Below are positions 61,012 to 64,000 of a stretch of 64,000 nt of DNA, in pieces. The first letter of the stretch is position 1, and each line of letters opens with the position of its first letter. The notes under the pieces are model-generated. The model saw only the letters and a program-made list of their open reading frames with translations, did not search any database and was not told where the DNA came from. The position numbers and the translations under genes were made by a program. The stretch covers positions 1 through 64,000 of the forward strand of contig DBCO01000033.1 of assembly GCA_002293145.1 (NCBI GenBank), read 5' to 3'. This DNA comes from Akkermansiaceae bacterium UBA956 (GTDB lineage Bacteria > Verrucomicrobiota > Verrucomicrobiia > Verrucomicrobiales > Akkermansiaceae).

Positions 61012-62532
61012 TCACTGCAAGCCCGCTTCTACAACGCAGCCTGGGAGTTTTTTCCGCAGTTCTTCGATACCCGCTGGTGTCACCTTGCTTTGCCAAACAT
61101 AGAGACGCTTGAGCTTGGGCAGGGCTGCGAGTTTTTGCAATCCGGCATCGGTCACGCCTGTGCCGTAGATGTTGAGACTTTCGAGCGTTAGCAACTTGGC
61201 GACATGATCCATGCCGATATCGGTGACTTTGGTCTCGGACAGGCGCAGGCTGCGCAGATCTTTCGCATTGGCCAGCGGCACGAGTGCTGCATCGGTGATC
61301 GCAGAAGCTGAGAGATCGACGGCAACCAGCGAGCTAATCACAGGACCGATTTTCTCGAAATCCGCATCGGCAAATTTCCCTCGCATGCTGACGGCAGTAA
61401 AGGTCAGGCCATTGGAATCCTGTGACTCAAACTGCAGGGCACCGGGGTAGGCTTTTTGAATCTCGGCGAGGGATTTTTTCACTTCCTCACGCTTGGCTCC
61501 CAGGTCGGCGATAGCAGCGGCAGCGGCCGCTTTTTCGGCAGGAGCCGCGGCTTGGGAGACAGCAGTTGACACTTTGATCAAGGGAGCCACATCAGCGGGC
61601 GGATTGGCTTCGCTGAGCTTCAGTTCGTTCGAGGCACCGCTATTGATCCACCACTTGATGACCGTCAATTGCTCAGGTGTGAGACCGGGTTTTTCGTCAG
61701 GAGGCATGCGCTCATCGTCATCGATGGGCAGTTCACAGCGAATGATGATGTTGCTCTCATCGGCCTTACCTGGCTCCAGTGCGGGGCCTTCCTTACCGCC
61801 TTTGACAAGAAGCTCATAGGTGTCCATGCGCAGCTTGCCCTTAGTTTTCTCCTCATTGTGGCATTTCCAGCACTTTTCTTCGAGCATCGGCGCTACGACG
61901 TTTGCGTAAACCAATGGCTCTGCAGCAACCTCTTCTACTGCCACAGCCTTGCCACCAAGCAGCGGCTTGAGCGCGGGTGGGGCGTATTTGGCAAGATAAT
62001 CAGGACCGTGCGTGAGCGATGCTCCATCGTGACTGGCAAAGGCCATCACCCCACCGCTAGCAAGCAGCAGGAAGCGATAAAACCATACGGCTGAGGCGCC
62101 GGCGTCCGACCAAGCCTTGACGATGAAGGCAAGAATGGTAACGCAGGCAAAAATGATACCGCCCCATAAGTGGCGATTGGCGGTTTCTGATTCCGCCCAG
62201 TCGCTTTCGCCTTGAAAGAGAAGAAAACCAGCCAGCACAGCGACGACGGACGAAGCTGAGGCAAAGAAAAGTGTCGTGCGTGTGGTGGTGGAGACACGAC
62301 GAGTGATCATCGAGCCGAACTCCATCATGATTGCCAAAGTCACCATGCCGATCGGCAAGTGCAGCAACACGGGGTGGAAGCGCCCCAGAAAGCGCATCAT
62401 GTTATTCGAAGTTTCTTCCGAAGGTGGCCCAGCCAAAAACGGCATGGCGACAAGTGCGACACAGGTAATCAGGCCCAACATACTGAGGACAATGGGCTTA
62501 CGAACTTTGGTTTCTTCCATAGGTTGATTCAT
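61012..62532 (-). CDS. Membrane protein with planctomycete-type cytochrome c motif and leucine-rich repeats
   Basis: 506 residues. Residues about 1-180 hold roughly five membrane helices, beginning with a DUF2231-like FHPVLLHLPIGMVTLAIMM. A heme-binding EEKCWKCHNEEKTKGKLRMD (CxxCH) follows near residue 220 with DDERMPPDEKPGLT. From about residue 360 come leucine-rich repeats (NAKDLRSLRLSETKVTDIG, KLLTLESLNIYGTGVTDAGL, ALPKLKRLYVWQSKVTPAGI). Heme attachment and LRR in one membrane protein suggest an electron-transfer component with a binding surface. No partner enzyme is adjacent. Confidence 0.85.
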   Translation of the reverse strand: MNQPMEETKVRKPIVLSMLGLITCVALVAMPFLAGPPSEETSNNMMRFLGRFHPVLLHLPIGMVTLAIMMEFGSMITRRVSTTTRTTLFFASASSVVAVLAGFLLFQGESDWAESETANRHLWGGIIFACVTILAFIVKAWSDAGASAVWFYRFLLLASGGVMAFASHDGASLTHGPDYLAKYAPPALKPLLGGKAVAVEEVAAEPLVYANVVAPMLEEKCWKCHNEEKTKGKLRMDTYELLVKGGKEGPALEPGKADESNIIIRCELPIDDDERMPPDEKPGLTPEQLTVIKWWINSGASNELKLSEANPPADVAPLIKVSTAVSQAAAPAEKAAAAAAIADLGAKREEVKKSLAEIQKAYPGALQFESQDSNGLTFTAVSMRGKFADADFEKIGPVISSLVAVDLSASAITDAALVPLANAKDLRSLRLSETKVTDIGMDHVAKLLTLESLNIYGTGVTDAGLQKLAALPKLKRLYVWQSKVTPAGIEELRKKLPGCVVEAGLQ

Positions 62533-62616
62533 TGATACATCAAATTACGCGCAGTCCGAGCACAATCTTTCGCAAAAAATGAGTGCGACTGCTGCATTTT
62601 CGCTCCAGCATGAGAC

Positions 62617-62874
62617 TCAGACGTCGATCGTGGGTCCGGTCTTACTTGGCGGAACGTCCGCAGCCTTTTGAGGTGCAAGCGGTTTCCCAGATTTGGTGCG
62701 GAGGAAGGGGATGAATCGAGTCAGGTCAATGCCGAGGTATCCCATGGATTTAGTAAATATCAACAACGCAATGGCCTCATCGATGAAAAAAAATGGCACT
62801 GGGGGCAAATCGAAGGGCGTGAAAATGACAATGCCACTTAACAAAGCAAGTAGTGCTGCGAAAAACTTTTTCAT
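62617..62874 (-). CDS. Small YkvA/DUF1232-like membrane protein
   Basis: 85 residues from ATG 62874 (MKKFFAALLALLSGIVIFTP). A longer frame from 63120 runs through a REP-like element and is not used. The sequence FDLPPVPFFFIDEAIALLIF recalls the DxxPxxxxIDE core of DUF1232/YkvA proteins. It has two hydrophobic segments, a basic middle and a Pro-rich tail. Its function is unknown. Confidence 0.6.
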   Translation of the reverse strand: MKKFFAALLALLSGIVIFTPFDLPPVPFFFIDEAIALLIFTKSMGYLGIDLTRFIPFLRTKSGKPLAPQKAADVPPSKTGPTIDV

Positions 62875-63190
62875 ACGATGAGAATATACTGCTTTTCGAC
62901 TGCTGCAAATGAATTTTTGAGTAACGGATTCCGCCAAATTGAAATCGTCGAAGATCCGTGCGAAGCACCCTGGACTGCTACAGCCTGCTGTAGCTTTGGG
63001 CAATGCAGCCCTGCTGCGAGCCCCGCGGCATTGGCACGGAAAAAGCCCGATGAAACCTCCGCTTGCCCCGCTCGCAGTAGGCTGCATGGCGGAAAGCGGC
63101 AGCAGGCTGCCGTAGTCCAAGGACTTCGTCGGCGATCTAGTCCTAATGCGCGATTATTTTTAGCCGAGTCCCTAAGCTAAAGGGCATTGA
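62875..63190. other. Intergenic region holding REP-like copy 3
   Basis: 316 bases between two minus-strand genes. Apart from the repeat at 62972-63118, the region shows nothing recognisable. Confidence 0.45.
62972..63118. repeat. Compound REP-like palindrome, copy 3
   Basis: Left end GGACTGCTACAGCCTGCTGTAGCTTTG (from 62972) and right end AAAGCGGCAGCAGGCTGCCGTAGTCC (to 63118) are inverted relatives. Inner stems are GCAGCCCTGCTGCGAG (about 63005) and CTCGCAGTAGGCTGC (about 63071). The layout is the same as copy 1. The stems keep pairing although the bases differ, for example GCTACAGC here and GCGGCAGC there, which points to selected secondary structure. Confidence 0.85.
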
Positions 63191-64000
63191 TCAATGATAA
63201 CTCAATTGTGCAGAAATCTTGGCATCTTTGTCGCTGCGAAAGCGCACCCAGTAAGCCGAGAAGGCGATGGGGAATTCGTGCAGCAGAGATTTGCCGGCAG
63301 TGAGTTCGAGGCTTTCGTAGGTGACCCAATCGCCGTAGCCGCTAATGTCTACTTCTACTATGACCGTAGTAGCTTTATCGGCCTCGAGCGTGAGGGTTTT
63401 TTGATCGTAGCCCGTCATCAGGTAGGGATCGGAATTTTCGTTCGCTTTGACGCTGGTATTTTTCCACGGACCACCTTCGCCCACTGCTTTGCCCAGTTTC
63501 CAGGCATCGTCGATGGCGCCAGCCCACACGGCGGCTTTGCCGTCATCGGAGCGGATGATGTGTTTGTTATCGGTAGCTTCCGCGCTAATGCCACTGAGAA
63601 GGAAAAGTCCGTGCCATGAGCAGAAATCTTGAATCATCATGTTGTGCGTGGCCACCGGACGGACCATCGCGAAGCCGCCTGCATTTTCAGCTGGCAGTTC
63701 GTAAAAAGTACCGCAAAGGTTGAGCAAATCGCGCTCGGTGGCGACTTCGCGGGCGATGCGTGTTTTCGCCATGACTTCAGGTTTCGCGAATTCGGCTGCC
63801 CCGCGCGGAAAGCGCCAGCGTTGGCCTTTGTCGTCGATCAGCAATGCCGAAGCTTCATCGACGCTGTAGGCTTTCTCGGGCATGCGCGTGGTGCGAGCAA
63901 TATTCTCCTCGAGTGTGGAATCATCCTTGCGGGTGAGTTTCATATCCTCATTCATCACATACAGTCCTTGGCTGCTACCGTCTTGAGCCGTGGCGACAAA
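63191..64000 (-). CDS. Conserved protein of unknown function, cut by the window end
   Basis: The frame stays open to the end of the window and therefore starts beyond 64000; at least 269 residues are seen. An internal ATG near 63955 is not the start, because the codons upstream (FVATAQDGSSQGLYV) continue coding character. Motifs include WRFPRGAAEF, MVRPVATHNMMIQDFCSWHG and KTLTLEADKATTVIVEVDIS near the C-terminus. It looks like a beta-rich domain following a larger region. It may be a secreted sugar-polymer protein, but I do not recognise the family. Confidence 0.7.
   Translation of the reverse strand, partial: FVATAQDGSSQGLYVMNEDMKLTRKDDSTLEENIARTTRMPEKAYSVDEASALLIDDKGQRWRFPRGAAEFAKPEVMAKTRIAREVATERDLLNLCGTFYELPAENAGGFAMVRPVATHNMMIQDFCSWHGLFLLSGISAEATDNKHIIRSDDGKAAVWAGAIDDAWKLGKAVGEGGPWKNTSVKANENSDPYLMTGYDQKTLTLEADKATTVIVEVDISGYGDWVTYESLELTAGKSLLHEFPIAFSAYWVRFRSDKDAKISAQLSYH

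Noticed and set aside
1..64000. Prophage, integrative element or defence island
   Set aside because: No integrase, phage structural gene, restriction or toxin-antitoxin genes were seen; the only mobile-type gene is the single RAYT.

Overview
The window looks like a chromosomal segment of a free-living member of the Verrucomicrobiota, probably close to Verrucomicrobiaceae. Nothing in it is viral, plasmid-borne or a defence island. The taxonomic call is an inference from several features together. There is a DUF1549/DUF1553 plus DUF1501 gene pair, typical of the Planctomycetes-Verrucomicrobia group. There is a membrane protein joining a planctomycete-type cytochrome c motif to leucine-rich repeats, and a secreted autotransporter-associated beta-strand protein. 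A prepilin-type pseudopilin, a zinc-free L31, a fused SecDF and a REP-associated transposase with the long C-terminal extension I associate with this phylum also fit. Most starts I could inspect lack a Shine-Dalgarno sequence.

Layout. 1-5.3 kb: an RmlD-like reductase overlapping a small membrane protein gene, tRNA-Val(GAC), hflK-hflC, and a Tat-exported Gfo/Idh/MocA oxidoreductase. 5.4-12.7 kb: lpxK-rlmN, then nrdR with an ATP-cone-like neighbour, a small lipoprotein, tdh, and a phosphorylase-family protein whose PLP-lysine position is Ser. 12.8-19.7 kb: a RAYT transposase, an M42 peptidase, a cobalamin riboswitch upstream of a BtuB-like TonB receptor, a CPBP-like membrane protein and comF. 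19.7-26 kb: a housekeeping run accD-folC-tgt-yajC-secDF ending in a clear terminator. 26-38.2 kb: a SWIM/SNF2 helicase, an MBL hydrolase, a secreted purple-acid-phosphatase-like protein, rpmE with a strong promoter, a sulfatase remnant, a secreted sialidase, a possible DUF1826 protein, an ADP-ribosylglycohydrolase-like gene, a DUF3253-like relic and an FKBP isomerase.

38.2-48.5 kb: an ACT protein, an aldo/keto reductase, glycerate kinase, rnpB, a pseudopilin, a TlpA-like thioredoxin, and an RluA-pckG pair that starts head to head with a flavoprotein gene. 48.6-64 kb: yebC, the DUF1549/DUF1501 pair, rph, prs, a 907-residue secreted beta-strand protein, a DedA protein, a COG2509 flavoprotein, the cytochrome/LRR membrane protein, a small membrane protein, and a gene cut by the window end.

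How the genes work together. Most genes are core metabolism, translation and envelope functions in short operons of two to five genes. The surface and secreted set (sialidase, phosphatase, sulfatase remnant, TonB receptor, SHD1-DUF1549 protein) points to use of polymers or glycans outside the cell. The points most worth a second look are a tgt product without the usual zinc cysteines, the phosphorylase-family protein without its PLP lysine, an ATP-cone-like protein beside nrdR, three copies of a compound palindromic REP-like element, and the cytochrome/LRR protein. I did not find a convincing new multi-gene system.
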